From NCBI GenBank assembly GCA_964249735.1, contig CAXUDP010000007.1, positions 3,903 through 67,902 on the forward strand: 64,000 nt of DNA. Direction: 5' to 3'. The position numbers were made by a program, and so were the translations under genes. The notes below the pieces were generated by a model. That model searched no databases. It worked only from the letters and a program-made list of their open reading frames with translations, and was not told where the DNA came from. Source of the DNA: Lichenicola sp964249735 (GTDB taxonomy: Bacteria; Pseudomonadota; Alphaproteobacteria; Acetobacterales; Acetobacteraceae). Of this stretch, positions 47,513-58,095 are shown piece after piece (positions within the stretch are counted from its first letter, which is position 1; each line of letters opens with the position of its first letter).

Positions 47513-49495
47513 TCAGGGTTCATGACGGTCTCCAGCCGGATCCTGCCAGCAGGCCGCATCCTGGGCGCCGAGCGGGTCGTTGCCGAACAGGAGCGTAGGC
47601 GACCCTGGTATGAGCCAGGGCTGGTCGCCGTAGTTGAAGGCGAAGCACAGGCTGCCGCGCCGGCGCAGGCGGATGCCGGGCGGAAGCTCGGCGACCGGCA
47701 GCCCGGCCAGGTCGTGCAGGGCGTATCGCATCAGGGACGACAGGAGCGGCTCGTCCGCCCAGGCGCCGCAGTACAGGATCCTTCCCTGGCGGATGACGGC
47801 CGGGCTGTCGTCGGCAAACCGGGCGACACAGGCGGTGCCGTCACGTGGCTCCAGCCATTCCCGCCAGCGCTCGGCCTGTCCCCCCACCGCGTCGCCGACG
47901 ACGCGGTGCCGCAGCCCGCCCCGTAACGACGCCACCTGCGTCACCCGACACAGCAGCAGGGCCTGGAGCGGTCCGGGCGGCAGCGTCTCCGGGATTGCGA
48001 AGTCAGCGGTCTTGGAGCCGCTGCGCGGCCCGAACAGCAGGATGGCGTCGCTCGCGCCGAAGGCCTGAATCGCGTCCGGCGTGATCGCCATCAGCGACGG
48101 CACCAGGACGGCCGCATAGCCGTCGAGCGGCGCGCCGGGCGGCAGGACGTCGATGTCGATGCCGAGACGGCGCACCGCCTCGTACCAGCGGTAGTGCAGC
48201 AGCAGCGCATCGAAATCCGCACCCTGCGGCTGGATGTCGGCCATCCACAGGCTCTCGTAGTCGAGCACCATCGCCACTGGCGCGCGTTGGCTGTCCGGCA
48301 GGGTTTCCGTCCCCAGGCTCATCAGCAGGTCGTGCAGCTCGCGTCCGACGATCCCGGCCTCCCGGCCGCCTGCCGACAGGCTGCGGTCCGGCCGTTGCAG
48401 TCCGGCGTGCATCTGCTCCTGGGCAAAGGGCGCCTGGCGCCAGCGGAAGTAGCTGACCACCTCGGCGCCGTGCGCCAGCGCTTCCCAGCTCCACAGCCGG
48501 ACCATGCCGGGCTTCGGCACCGGGTTGTAACGGGCCCAGTTCACCGGGCCGGGCTGCTGCTCCATTACCCACCAGCGACCGCGGCCGACGCCGCGATACA
48601 GGTCGTGATGGAACGGCGCGATGTCGGGCAACGAGGTTTCCGCCCATCCGGCGCGTTCGGCGTCGTCGAACGGGAAGCGCTCGAGGAAGCCGAGCGGATA
48701 GGAGTCCCAGCTCGCGATGTCGTACTCGCGTCCGACGGCCCAATGGTCGAACTCGGTGAAGAAGCCCATGAAGTTGTGGGTGACGAAGCGGCCGGGCGAG
48801 CGGGCGCGCAGGATGGCCGCCTGCATGGCGCCGTAGGCCGCGACCTGATCGGAGCTGAAGCGCCGGTAGTCGAGACGGGCGATCGGGTTGGTCTCGGTCA
48901 CGGCTCCGACCGGCGCGTCGATCTCGTCGAAGCTGCCGGCCTCCATCGACCAGAACACGGTGCCCCAGCGCGCGTTTAGGGTGGCGACGTCGCCATAGCG
49001 CGCGCGCAGCCAGGTACGAAACGCCGCCACGTCGTGCGGGCCGTAGGACAGCACCGTGTCGTGGCAGCCGAACTCGTTGTCCACCTGCCAGCCGACGATC
49101 GCCTCGTGGCTGCCGTAGCGCTCCGCCAGCAGCTCGACGATGCGCCGGCTTTCCCGCCACCAGTCCGGCGAGGAGAAGCTGGTGTGGCGACGCGAGCCGA
49201 AGCCGCGCACACGGCCCTCGGCATCGACCGGCAGGATGCCGGGATGGCGCAGCACCAGCCAGCGCGGCGGCGTCGCGGTCGGCGTTCCCAGCACCACGCA
49301 CAGCCCGGCATGGCCGAGCACGTCGAGCGCGCGATCGAGCCAGCCCCAGTCGAGGCGGCCCGGCTCGGGCTCGATCCGGCTCCAGGCGAACTCGCCGATC
49401 CGGACGTGGGTGATGCCCATCCGCCGCATCGCCCGGGCGTCCTCGGCCCACCAAGTTTCTGGCCAGTGTTCCGGGTAGTAGCAGACACCCAGCAT
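47513..49495 (-). CDS. beta-galactosidase, GH42
   Basis: A 660-aa cytoplasmic (no signal peptide) GH42 enzyme: N-terminal TIM barrel starting at GVCYYPEHWPETWW, with the acid/base in VDNEF (Asn140-Glu141) and the nucleophile in WWVMEQQPG (Glu312), then the GH42 trimerisation and C-terminal domains. It releases beta-linked galactose from lactose-like or plant beta-galactosides. Last gene of the six-gene operon (binding protein, two permeases, alpha-galactosidase, ATPase, this gene), indicating that the imported oligosaccharide carries both alpha- and beta-galactosyl linkages or that the transporter is shared. Confidence 0.93.
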   Translation of the reverse strand: MLGVCYYPEHWPETWWAEDARAMRRMGITHVRIGEFAWSRIEPEPGRLDWGWLDRALDVLGHAGLCVVLGTPTATPPRWLVLRHPGILPVDAEGRVRGFGSRRHTSFSSPDWWRESRRIVELLAERYGSHEAIVGWQVDNEFGCHDTVLSYGPHDVAAFRTWLRARYGDVATLNARWGTVFWSMEAGSFDEIDAPVGAVTETNPIARLDYRRFSSDQVAAYGAMQAAILRARSPGRFVTHNFMGFFTEFDHWAVGREYDIASWDSYPLGFLERFPFDDAERAGWAETSLPDIAPFHHDLYRGVGRGRWWVMEQQPGPVNWARYNPVPKPGMVRLWSWEALAHGAEVVSYFRWRQAPFAQEQMHAGLQRPDRSLSAGGREAGIVGRELHDLLMSLGTETLPDSQRAPVAMVLDYESLWMADIQPQGADFDALLLHYRWYEAVRRLGIDIDVLPPGAPLDGYAAVLVPSLMAITPDAIQAFGASDAILLFGPRSGSKTADFAIPETLPPGPLQALLLCRVTQVASLRGGLRHRVVGDAVGGQAERWREWLEPRDGTACVARFADDSPAVIRQGRILYCGAWADEPLLSSLMRYALHDLAGLPVAELPPGIRLRRRGSLCFAFNYGDQPWLIPGSPTLLFGNDPLGAQDAACWQDPAGDRHEP

Positions 49496-49526
49496 GGCGG
49501 TTCCTCCGGATCTCGGGACGCGCGGA

Positions 49527-50624
<1,098 letters not shown>

Positions 50625-50629
50625 CGGTG

Positions 50630-52768
50630 CTAGTCCTCCGCGTCCAGGGTCAGCACGAGGGCGGTCTCGGACTGCATCTCCGGCAGCACCAGCCCGGCCT
50701 GCACGAGCAGCGCGCCCGGGACCACGAGCCCGTCCCGGAACAGCTGGCGATGCGCCTCCGTGCTGCGCGCCGGAACGGCCTGGGGCTCGGGCGCACGGAT
50801 CCGGTAGCGCGCCTCGGGATCGAGGCCGGGCAGGTACAGCGGCGCCGGGATGCGCCGATCGGCGCTGGCGGTCTGCATCACGCACCAGGTGGCGCTGCGG
50901 CGGTCTTCGGCCACGACCCCGCGCGCTTCCCGGCCGGCCCGCTTCGGCACCGCGACGTGCAGGCCGCCATGCAGCAGCGGGCGCAGCCGCTTGTGCAGCG
51001 CGATCCAGGCGGCGAGCTCGACGCGCTCGGCCTGCGTCATGCGCAGCGGGTCGAGCTCGACGCCTAGATGGCCGAACAGAGCGACCGCCGCGCGGAAGCC
51101 GAGCGTGTGCACCCGTCCGGTCTGGTGGTTGGGGCTCGCCGACACATGCGCGCCCATCACCTCGGGCGGATACAAACGCGAGAAGCCGCGCTGGATGGCG
51201 ATGCGGTCGAGCGCGTCGGTGCAGTCCGAGGTCCAGACGCGGTGGGTGCGACGCAGCATGCCAAGATCGGGACGGCCGCCGCCGGACGCGCAGCTTTCGA
51301 TCTCCAGGCCGGGATGCGCCGCGCGCAGGCGGTCGATCATCGCGTGCAGCGCCAGCACGTGGCGGTGATAGGCGGGCCGTCCGTCGCGGCCCGCGGCCGC
51401 GACCAGGTCGCGGTTCATGTCCCATTTCAGGTAGCCGATCGGGTGCGCGCGCAGCAGGGCCCCGATCTGGTCCTCGATCCGCGACGCGATCTCCGGCCGG
51501 GTGATGTCGACCACCAGCTGCTGGCGTGCGGTGCGCAGCGGGCGCCCCTCGACATGCAGCACCGCGTCGGGGAAGGCGCGATGCAGGTCGCTGTCCGGGT
51601 TGACGCATTCCGGCTCCACCCAGAGCCCGAACTGCATCCCCTTGGCGACCACGTGCTCGGCCAGCGGGCCGATCCCGTCGGGATACTTGCCAGGGTCGGG
51701 CACCCAGTCGCCGAGGCCGGCGCGCTCGTGGTGGCGGCCTCGCATCCAGCCGTCGTCCAGCACGAAGCGCTCGATGCCCAGCGCCGCCGCCGCGTCGGCC
51801 TGCGCCCTGAGGGTGCCCTGGTCGTGGTCGAAGTAGTTGCCCTCCCAGGTGTTCAGCGTCACCGGGCGCGGGATCGCTCCGGCCGAGAACGGCAGCACGT
51901 GGCGGCGGACATGGCGGTGGTACCGCTGCGACAGCCCGTTCAGCCCGGTCTCGGACAGGGTGGCATAAACGGTCGGCGCGTCCAGCGACGCTCCCGGCTG
52001 GAGGATCTGCTCGCCCGGATGCAGCAGCAGGCCGGCCAGCACCAGGCTGCGCCCGTCCTCCAGGCGCTCTGCGGAGATGCGGTGGTTGCCGCTCCAGCCG
52101 AGCTGCACACCGTGCACGAGCCCGGAATCCTCGTCGAAGCCGGGCTGGCCGCCGATCAGGGCCGGGACGTGCTCGTGCGAGCCGCGGCCGCGCCGGGTGT
52201 CTACCGCGAAGCTGCCGCCGTCCAGAACGGTCCGCCGCTCGGTGAACTCGTGGCCCCAGTAGCCGTCGAAGCACAACAGTTCGGTGACGCCTTGCGGCCA
52301 CAGGATGCCGCCGGCACCAAGATGCTCGACCCGGAGCGGGGTATCGCCGCGGTTCACCACCGTGCAGTCCTGGACGAGCACGTCGTCGTCCGGCGCGAGG
52401 CCAAGACGGAGGACGCAGCCGATCCGTGCCACCGGATCCTCCAGGCGCAGGATCAGCTTCGATCCCACGTGATCCGCCGTCTCGAGCCGGAACTCCGCGG
52501 TCCAGTCGCGCCCGTCGTCGCGCACCGCGGCGAAGGCGGGCTGCCGCATCGGGCCGGCGCCGAGGGTGGGTAGCAGCAGCGCGTCGGTGTGGTCCTGGTC
52601 GAGGGCGTTGCGGGCGACCGCACGACTGCGCAGCGCCGGCAACACGGCGAGGTCCAGCGCGTCCGGCAGGCGCGGCCCCCAGTAGGCAATTTCGGGGCTG
52701 GAGCCGCGCGGCAGCAGCAGCAGGGTCACGTGCGCGCCGTCGAGGCGCAAGGCGGGCGGCATTGTCAT
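50630..52768 (-). CDS. alpha-galactosidase, GH36
   Basis: A 712-aa GH36 enzyme (ATG at 52768 overlaps the permease stop, ATGA). The catalytic nucleophile is the Asp in YLKWDMNRDLV and the acid/base the Asp in VWTSDCTDALDR; LNTWEGNYFDHD, VLDDGWMRGRHHERAGLGDW and ESCASGGGRPDLGM are strong family blocks. Cytoplasmic. It splits alpha-1,6-galactose from melibiose or raffinose-family sugars. The operon carries its transporter and, downstream, a GH42 beta-galactosidase, with the AraC-type MelR-like regulator divergent from the binding protein gene. Confidence 0.93.
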   Translation of the reverse strand: MTMPPALRLDGAHVTLLLLPRGSSPEIAYWGPRLPDALDLAVLPALRSRAVARNALDQDHTDALLLPTLGAGPMRQPAFAAVRDDGRDWTAEFRLETADHVGSKLILRLEDPVARIGCVLRLGLAPDDDVLVQDCTVVNRGDTPLRVEHLGAGGILWPQGVTELLCFDGYWGHEFTERRTVLDGGSFAVDTRRGRGSHEHVPALIGGQPGFDEDSGLVHGVQLGWSGNHRISAERLEDGRSLVLAGLLLHPGEQILQPGASLDAPTVYATLSETGLNGLSQRYHRHVRRHVLPFSAGAIPRPVTLNTWEGNYFDHDQGTLRAQADAAAALGIERFVLDDGWMRGRHHERAGLGDWVPDPGKYPDGIGPLAEHVVAKGMQFGLWVEPECVNPDSDLHRAFPDAVLHVEGRPLRTARQQLVVDITRPEIASRIEDQIGALLRAHPIGYLKWDMNRDLVAAAGRDGRPAYHRHVLALHAMIDRLRAAHPGLEIESCASGGGRPDLGMLRRTHRVWTSDCTDALDRIAIQRGFSRLYPPEVMGAHVSASPNHQTGRVHTLGFRAAVALFGHLGVELDPLRMTQAERVELAAWIALHKRLRPLLHGGLHVAVPKRAGREARGVVAEDRRSATWCVMQTASADRRIPAPLYLPGLDPEARYRIRAPEPQAVPARSTEAHRQLFRDGLVVPGALLVQAGLVLPEMQSETALVLTLDAED

Positions 52769-53619
52769 CCCTTGGTCGCGCCCAGGGTCAGCCCGGTCAC
52801 GAAGTGGCGCTGCATCAGGAAGAACAGCAGCACCGACGGCGCCGCCGCGATCAGCGCGCCGGCCGACATCAGCTGCCAGGAGGCCAGCCACATGCCGCTC
52901 AGCGCCTGCAGTCCGGCCGTTACCGGACGGGCGCTGTCGGACTGCACCAGCACCAGCGCCCAGAAATAGTCGTTCCAGATGAAGGTGAACACCAGAACGG
53001 CGAGTGCCGCCAGCGCCGGGCGCACCAGCGGCAGCACGATGTGCCAGAAGATGCGCAGCTCGCTGACGCCGTCGAGCCGGGCCGCTTCTGCCAGCGCGTC
53101 GGGCAGCTCGCGCATGAAGTTGCGCATGAACAGCGTGCAGAACCCGGTCTGGAACGCCATGTGGAACACCACCAGCGCCCAGATGGTGTCGTAGAGCGGG
53201 ATCACGTGGATCATCAGGTCGCGGACCGGGATCATCAGCACCTGGAACGGCACGAAGTTGCCGCCGATGAAGATCGCGAACAGCAGCAGGTTGCCGCGGA
53301 AGCGGAACTTGGCAAGCGCGTAGCCGGCCATGGACGACAGCGCGAGCGTGCCGGCGACGGCGGGCACGGTGATCATGACGCTGTTGAGCAGGTAGCGGCC
53401 CATCGGCGAGCTGGTGAACACGGCGCGGTAGTTGTGCACGGCCATGATCCGGTTTGGCCAGCCCCAGTAGTTGCCGCGCGACAGGTCCTCCAGCGAGCGG
53501 ATCGAGGTCAGCGCGATCGCCAGCAACGGCAGCAGCCAGATCACCAGCACGACCGGCACCGCCGCGTTATAGCCAAACCGTCCGAGCGGGCGAGCGTCCT
53601 GGATCGGTGTAGGAAACAT
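52765..53619 (-). CDS. sugar ABC permease, MalG type
   Basis: A 284-aa permease with about six helices. The EAA loop appears as PDALAEAARLDGVSELRIFW followed by HIVLPLVRPAL, and the fold matches MalG/AraQ proteins. The first part of the heterodimeric channel; its ATG lies 3 bases after the other permease stop. Confidence 0.9.
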   Translation of the reverse strand: MFPTPIQDARPLGRFGYNAAVPVVLVIWLLPLLAIALTSIRSLEDLSRGNYWGWPNRIMAVHNYRAVFTSSPMGRYLLNSVMITVPAVAGTLALSSMAGYALAKFRFRGNLLLFAIFIGGNFVPFQVLMIPVRDLMIHVIPLYDTIWALVVFHMAFQTGFCTLFMRNFMRELPDALAEAARLDGVSELRIFWHIVLPLVRPALAALAVLVFTFIWNDYFWALVLVQSDSARPVTAGLQALSGMWLASWQLMSAGALIAAAPSVLLFFLMQRHFVTGLTLGATKG

Positions 53620-53622
53620 GAT

Positions 53623-54564
53623 CTAACTCCGCTCCCGCCGCAGCAGCGACCACAGGAAGAAGGCGATGTAGATGTCCATCAGCAGGAACAGCACGGTGGC
53701 GATGGCAGCACCGTAACCATAACGGAACGAATGGAAGGTCTGGTCGTACATGTAGTAGGCCAGCACGGTGGAGGAATCGAACGGGCCGCCCTTGGTCATG
53801 ATCGACACCAGGTCGAACGAGCGCAGCGCGCCCACCACGCACACCACCACCGCGATAAAGGTCGCCGGCCTGAGCTGCGGCAGGATGACGTGGCGGAACA
53901 GCCGCCAGCGTGACGCGCCGTCCAGCCGTGCGGCTTCCACCAGCTCCGGGTTGATCGCGGTCAGGCCGGTCAGGTACAGGATCATGCAGTATGCGGTCTG
54001 CGGCCACAGCCCTGCGATGATCACGCCTGCCGTGGCCCAGTTCTCGTCCTCCATCAGCGCCACGTGCGGCAGGTGGACGGCGTGCAGCACGACGTTCAGC
54101 AGGCCGAAATTGACGTTGAAGAACCAGCTGAACACCAGGCCGACCACGACCTGGCTGATCACGAACGGGAAGAAGAACAGCGACTTGTAGAACCGCATGC
54201 CGCGTATGCTCTGGTTCAGGAACAGCGCCAGCACCAGCCCGAACACCGGCGCCAGCATGTAGGCCAGCAGCCAGTACACGTTGTTCCCGAGAGCGGTATA
54301 GAACGTGCCGTCGTGCAGCAGCTCGGCATAGTTGCCGAAGCCGACATACCGCATCGGGTGGATGCCGTCCCAGTCGTGCAGGCTGATCCAGAGCGAGTCC
54401 AGGATCGGCCAGATCACGAACACGGCGAAGAACAGGCATCCCGGCGCCAGCAGGATCGCCGGCGTCAGCGTCATCTGGTGTCGGCGCCACCAGGTCTCGC
54501 CCACGAACGGAGCGGCGGCGAACGGTGATGCAGCCTGGGAGGACGATGCCATGTGGCCCTGCAT
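53623..54564 (-). CDS. sugar ABC permease, MalF type
   Basis: A 313-aa permease (ATG at 54564; 54552 is an alternative start) with about six helices, EAA loop in NPELVEAARLDGASRWRLFR. Together with the MalG-type partner it forms the membrane channel of the CUT1 importer. The N-terminal about 30 residues are cytosolic and Ala-rich. Confidence 0.9.
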   Translation of the reverse strand: MQGHMASSSQAASPFAAAPFVGETWWRRHQMTLTPAILLAPGCLFFAVFVIWPILDSLWISLHDWDGIHPMRYVGFGNYAELLHDGTFYTALGNNVYWLLAYMLAPVFGLVLALFLNQSIRGMRFYKSLFFFPFVISQVVVGLVFSWFFNVNFGLLNVVLHAVHLPHVALMEDENWATAGVIIAGLWPQTAYCMILYLTGLTAINPELVEAARLDGASRWRLFRHVILPQLRPATFIAVVVCVVGALRSFDLVSIMTKGGPFDSSTVLAYYMYDQTFHSFRYGYGAAIATVLFLLMDIYIAFFLWSLLRRERS

Positions 54565-54594
54565 CCTGTCGTTGCGCTCGCTTGGGCAGACGGT

Positions 54595-55860
54595 TCAGCT
54601 TGGCAGCGGACCATAGATGCGCTGGCGGGCGCGCTCGATGTCGGCGAGAATGCGATCTAACCTCGCCGGCCGCACCATGAACTCCTGGAACCCCTTCATG
54701 GCGATGGTCGCCAGGTCCTCGCTGGTGTCACGATCCAGGAACTGGGTCAGGTCGGCAGCGCTGGTCAGCATCTTCTGACCTTCCTGGAGGAAGCGGTCGT
54801 CAAGAACGACGGAATGGATGTTCTCGGGGATCTGCTTCTCGGTCCGGTTGATCATGGTCTGCACGTCGGCGCGCATCATGAACTGCAGGAACTTGCGCGC
54901 GTCGGCCTTGTTCTTGGCACCTGCCGGGATGTGCACCGTGTCCACCGGCGCCTCTTCGGCACGAGGCAGGCCCGGGGTGATCGTGGGGAAGTCGCTGAAT
55001 GCCATCTTCGGCAGCGCCTCGGGCGGGATGCTCTCGGTGATGAAGTTGCCGATCAGCATCATCGCGCCGGTGCCCTGGTAGAGCTGCGACTGCGCTTCCT
55101 GCCAGGACAGGCTGGTGTGGTTGGCGACGAAGCACTTCTTGTCGAGCAGCTCCTTCCAGTGCGCGAACACCGCCTTCACCTTGGGATCGGTCCAGGCGAC
55201 CTTGCCGGCCATCAGCGTCTGGTGGAAGTCGTAGCCGTTGGTGCGCAGGTCGAGATAATCGAACCAGCCGGCGGTTGGCCACAAATCCTTGGTGCCGATC
55301 ACGATCGGGTCGAGGCCTGCGCCGCGCAGCTTGTCGCAGGCGCCCAGCATGTCGTTCCAGTTGTTGATCGCACCGAGACCGTTCTTCTGCAGGATGTCGG
55401 CGCGGTAGTAGATCCCCCACTGGTAGGTGCTGTAGGGCACGCCGTATTGCTTGCCGTGGTCGGTCACGCCTGCGACCGCCTGGGCCGGGAACTGGGACTT
55501 CATCTCCGGCGTCCACAGGTTGCTGACGTCCTCCAGCAGGCCCGGGGTCGAGAGCTGACGCATCCGGTTGCCGGTATACCAGAGCACCACGTCGGGCGGC
55601 GCAGAGGTCAGCCAGTTGCGGATCGACTGCTTGTAGCTTTCATGGTCGTAGACGTTGAAGCGGAGGTCGATGCCCGGGTTCTCGGCCTTGAACTTGGCGA
55701 CCACCGCCTCGAACGCGGCGCGGGGCGCAACGTCGGAGGTGTCTGCGTTGAACACCAGGGTCGCGGCGCGCGCCAGCACAGGGTTGGCGAGGCCGAGGAC
55801 GGCGGCGGCCAGCCATGTCCTTGCCACGACCGAGGGTCGGCCGGATGTCCGGTAAAGCAT
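54595..55860 (-). CDS. sugar ABC transporter binding protein (CUT1)
   Basis: A 421-aa exported binding protein: signal peptide about 1-33 (VLARA-A), then a bacterial_SBP_1 type fold (ATLVFNADTSDVAPRAAFEA ... PPDVVLWYTGNRMRQL ... QWGIYYRADILQKNGL). AGGAAGGGA precedes the ATG at a good distance. First gene of the galactoside operon, divergent from the AraC regulator with about 150 bases between them. It binds an oligosaccharide, probably a raffinose-family or galactosyl sugar. Confidence 0.9.
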   Translation of the reverse strand: MLYRTSGRPSVVARTWLAAAVLGLANPVLARAATLVFNADTSDVAPRAAFEAVVAKFKAENPGIDLRFNVYDHESYKQSIRNWLTSAPPDVVLWYTGNRMRQLSTPGLLEDVSNLWTPEMKSQFPAQAVAGVTDHGKQYGVPYSTYQWGIYYRADILQKNGLGAINNWNDMLGACDKLRGAGLDPIVIGTKDLWPTAGWFDYLDLRTNGYDFHQTLMAGKVAWTDPKVKAVFAHWKELLDKKCFVANHTSLSWQEAQSQLYQGTGAMMLIGNFITESIPPEALPKMAFSDFPTITPGLPRAEEAPVDTVHIPAGAKNKADARKFLQFMMRADVQTMINRTEKQIPENIHSVVLDDRFLQEGQKMLTSAADLTQFLDRDTSEDLATIAMKGFQEFMVRPARLDRILADIERARQRIYGPLPS

Positions 55861-56012
55861 GAGCGTCCCTTCCTGATCTGGCCCCTTGTGCGGCAACGGC
55901 CGGTGTTTCCCAGCGACCATGGGACAACATAAGACAAGGAAGCGGCTTTGCTGTCGTCCGTTTTGGGCGCAGATTTGTCCGGGATCCTAAGGACGAGCGA
56001 TTGGAAGAGGCT

Positions 56013-56954
56013 ATGGGCAGCGAGTTCGACCCGTTCCGCGTACGCGAGGACGTGTTCCATGCCGGACCGTCCAAATCGATGCTGACGATGGCGCAGCCGC
56101 ACACGCACAGCCAGGTCGAGCTGAACCTGCTGCTGTGCGGCGAGGCCGTCTATGCCTTCCAGGGCCGCGAGCTGGTATTGCGCAGCAACGACCTGGCGCT
56201 GTTCTGGGGAGCGTTCCCGCACCAGACGATCCGCGTGGCGCCGAGGACCCGGTTCATCTGCATCTACGTGCCGGTCGAGATGTTCCTCGGGCTGAAGCTG
56301 AGCACGAGACTGCAGTTCGCGGTGCTTGCCGGCGGCATGGTGGTCGCCTGTCGCGACGGCAAGGGAGCGGCCTCTGCGCTGCGCCTCGACCTCGCACGCC
56401 TGGACGTGCTGCACCACGCCCTGGTCGGGGGCGACGCGCAGATGTCGGAGCTCGACCATGCCGAGCTCGAGCTGTGCCTGCGTCGCATCGACCGCCGCGG
56501 CTGGACCGATCTTGCCCGCCCGGACAACCTGGCGGAAACCGGACGCTGCCCAACGCGGTCGGTGAAGGTGATCGCCATGATCCGCCATGTGCTGGCGCAC
56601 GCCTCGGGTCCGCTGCGCATCGGCGACGTGGCCCGGGTGGCCGGACTGCACGAGAACTACGCGATGTCGGTGTTCCGGCAGGCAACGGGCATGACCATCG
56701 GCGGGTTCCTGACCCGCTGCCGCCTGCACAAGGCGCAGGAACTGCTGCTGTCGACCAGCCGGGACGTCACCTCCATCGCGCTGGAGGTCGGCTTCAACTC
56801 CCTGTCGCGCTTCTACGAGGCGTTCGCCCAGCAGGTCGGACAGTCGCCGCGGCGGTTCAGGAGCTCGGCGCAGGTGCCGTATCCGGTCTCGCTGTTGTCG
56901 CTGACCAGATCGGCCGCGCCCGGCATCGCTCCGCCGCGCGTCAGACCTGAATAG
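56013..56954 (+). CDS. AraC-family regulator (MelR-like)
   Basis: About 313 aa from the ATG at 56013 (a TTG at 56001 lies upstream; GGAAGAGG is the ribosome site). N-terminal cupin sensor (PHTHSQVELNLLL ... LFWGAFPHQTIRVAP) and C-terminal double helix-turn-helix (RIGDVARVAGLHENYAMSVFRQ, and TSIALEVGFNSLSRFYEAF). Strongly MelR-like and divergent from the galactoside operon, so it is the expected melibiose/raffinose-responsive activator. Facing GGACAA and TTGTCC (55922 and 55975) in the intergenic region are possible binding half-sites, but the support is weak. Confidence 0.87.
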   Translation: MGSEFDPFRVREDVFHAGPSKSMLTMAQPHTHSQVELNLLLCGEAVYAFQGRELVLRSNDLALFWGAFPHQTIRVAPRTRFICIYVPVEMFLGLKLSTRLQFAVLAGGMVVACRDGKGAASALRLDLARLDVLHHALVGGDAQMSELDHAELELCLRRIDRRGWTDLARPDNLAETGRCPTRSVKVIAMIRHVLAHASGPLRIGDVARVAGLHENYAMSVFRQATGMTIGGFLTRCRLHKAQELLLSTSRDVTSIALEVGFNSLSRFYEAFAQQVGQSPRRFRSSAQVPYPVSLLSLTRSAAPGIAPPRVRPE

Positions 56955-57192
56955 CCGAACGCCGGATGACGTGGTCTGGCTGTTCAATTCGATCGGCCGC
57001 TTGTCGCTTCGCAACAAGGATCGGTTGGATCAGGCGGGGTCGGAAACGGGCTGGCAGCAGACACCCTTCCGGATCGTCCTCCGGGTTGATCAGCTTCAGG
57101 CGGTCCGTATGAGCGCGGCGGGTCAGCGCGGCGTCCCGCTCGGGTGCGACGTCCAGCAGCCGCCACGCCTCGTCGCTTGCGGTCCCGCTCAC
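56941..57192 (-). pseudogene. truncated J-domain protein
   Basis: The minus strand from a GTG at 57192 reads AWRLLDVAPERDAALTRRAH, then TDRLKLINPEDDPEG, the helix II/III region of the small J-domain proteins that accompany HscC-type Hsp70s (usually ...AWRVLGIAPTRDEAAIRRAYARRLK..NPEDDPAG). After NPEDDPEG the homology ends (CLLPARF...), so the gene is broken. It follows the Hsp70 remnant directly. Confidence 0.6.
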
Positions 57193-57485
57193 GCACTGCC
57201 CTTTCCTGTTCCGTCGGCGAGGCGGGTGGCGCTGCCAGTCGCTCCGCCGCGGGCGCGATCACCTCTGGCGTCCGGCTTGCCAATGCGGTCTCGAAGCGTG
57301 CGATCTCCCGGTCAACCGCGCTACGGCGCTCGCCGAGGTTTTCCTCGAACAAACGCTCGACCTGCGCCAGTAGCAGGCGGTTCGGCGCCTAATCGGGGGG
57401 ATGGACCTTGAGCGCGCCCAGCGCCTCCAGCCATGCCGCCACCTCGTCCGGAGCCGGCACGACGTGGCGAGTGCTCCCGGCTAGC
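57193..57485 (-). pseudogene. C-terminal remnant of an HscC-type Hsp70 chaperone
   Basis: The minus strand reads DEVAAWLEALGALKVHPPD, an in-frame TAG (57389-57391), then APNRLLLAQVERLFEENLGE, RRSAVDREIARFETALAS and so on to ERDRKR. This is the substrate-binding/lid end of HscC-like Hsp70 (family: ...LAALKVHPRD..PNRALLARAERLFEE.LG..R). Everything N-terminal, including the ATPase domain, is missing and a stop codon interrupts what is left. A chaperone/J-domain operon has decayed here. Confidence 0.6.
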
Positions 57486-57507
57486 GTGCCGTTCCTGAAG
57501 ATCCAAG

Positions 57508-58029
57508 GTGACGTCCGTGCGCACCCGCCTGCTTGCTGCCGCCCTTTGTGCCGTTCTGCCCGCTCTTCCACTCCGTGCGGCGCAGCTGGGACCGGCCGTG
57601 CCGCCACGCTTCGAGGATTATCCGGCTGGCGCGGCGTTCGCCGGCCGCAACCGCCTCGTCCTCGACCGCACGGACATGGGCTACCGCACGCGATTGCGTG
57701 AGGCGGCCCAGCAGCGGCCGGACTTCGCGGGACACTACGTGCTCGCGCTGTGGGGCTGCGGGGCGGAATGCCTGATGGGAGCGGCGATCGACGTCCGCTC
57801 CGGCCACGTCACCTGGCTACCTAGCGACACGATATGCTGCTGGTTCTCCGGGCTGCAGAGCGAGAAGCGGGATGTCGAACCCGTGCGCTACCGCCTGGAC
57901 AGCCGTCTCCTCGTGCTGGACGGCCTGCGGCATGAGCGCGAAGGCGACTTCGGGCAGCACTTCTACACCATCGAAGGGGGCCGCTTCGTCCACCGGTTCG
58001 AGCTGCCGCCTGCCGCAGGCGGCTCGTGA
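57508..58029 (+). CDS. exported hypothetical protein
   Basis: A 173-aa protein starting at a GTG (57508, or 57517) with a signal peptide (about 1-24, LPLRAAQ). The body (YRTRLREAAQQRPDFAGHYV, LALWGCGAECLMGAAIDVRSG) matches a widespread but uncharacterised family of exported proteins in Proteobacteria; a Cys-rich CGAEC and a Cys pair later may form disulfides. Function unknown. It is the only intact gene in the decayed 57-59 kb zone apart from the PYP-like unit downstream. Confidence 0.7.
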   Translation: MTSVRTRLLAAALCAVLPALPLRAAQLGPAVPPRFEDYPAGAAFAGRNRLVLDRTDMGYRTRLREAAQQRPDFAGHYVLALWGCGAECLMGAAIDVRSGHVTWLPSDTICCWFSGLQSEKRDVEPVRYRLDSRLLVLDGLRHEREGDFGQHFYTIEGGRFVHRFELPPAAGGS

Positions 58030-58095
58030 GGCCGGCTGCTCGCCCCGCCGTTCCCCAATTCCCGATCGGTCAGGCGCCTCACCAAACGGATCACG

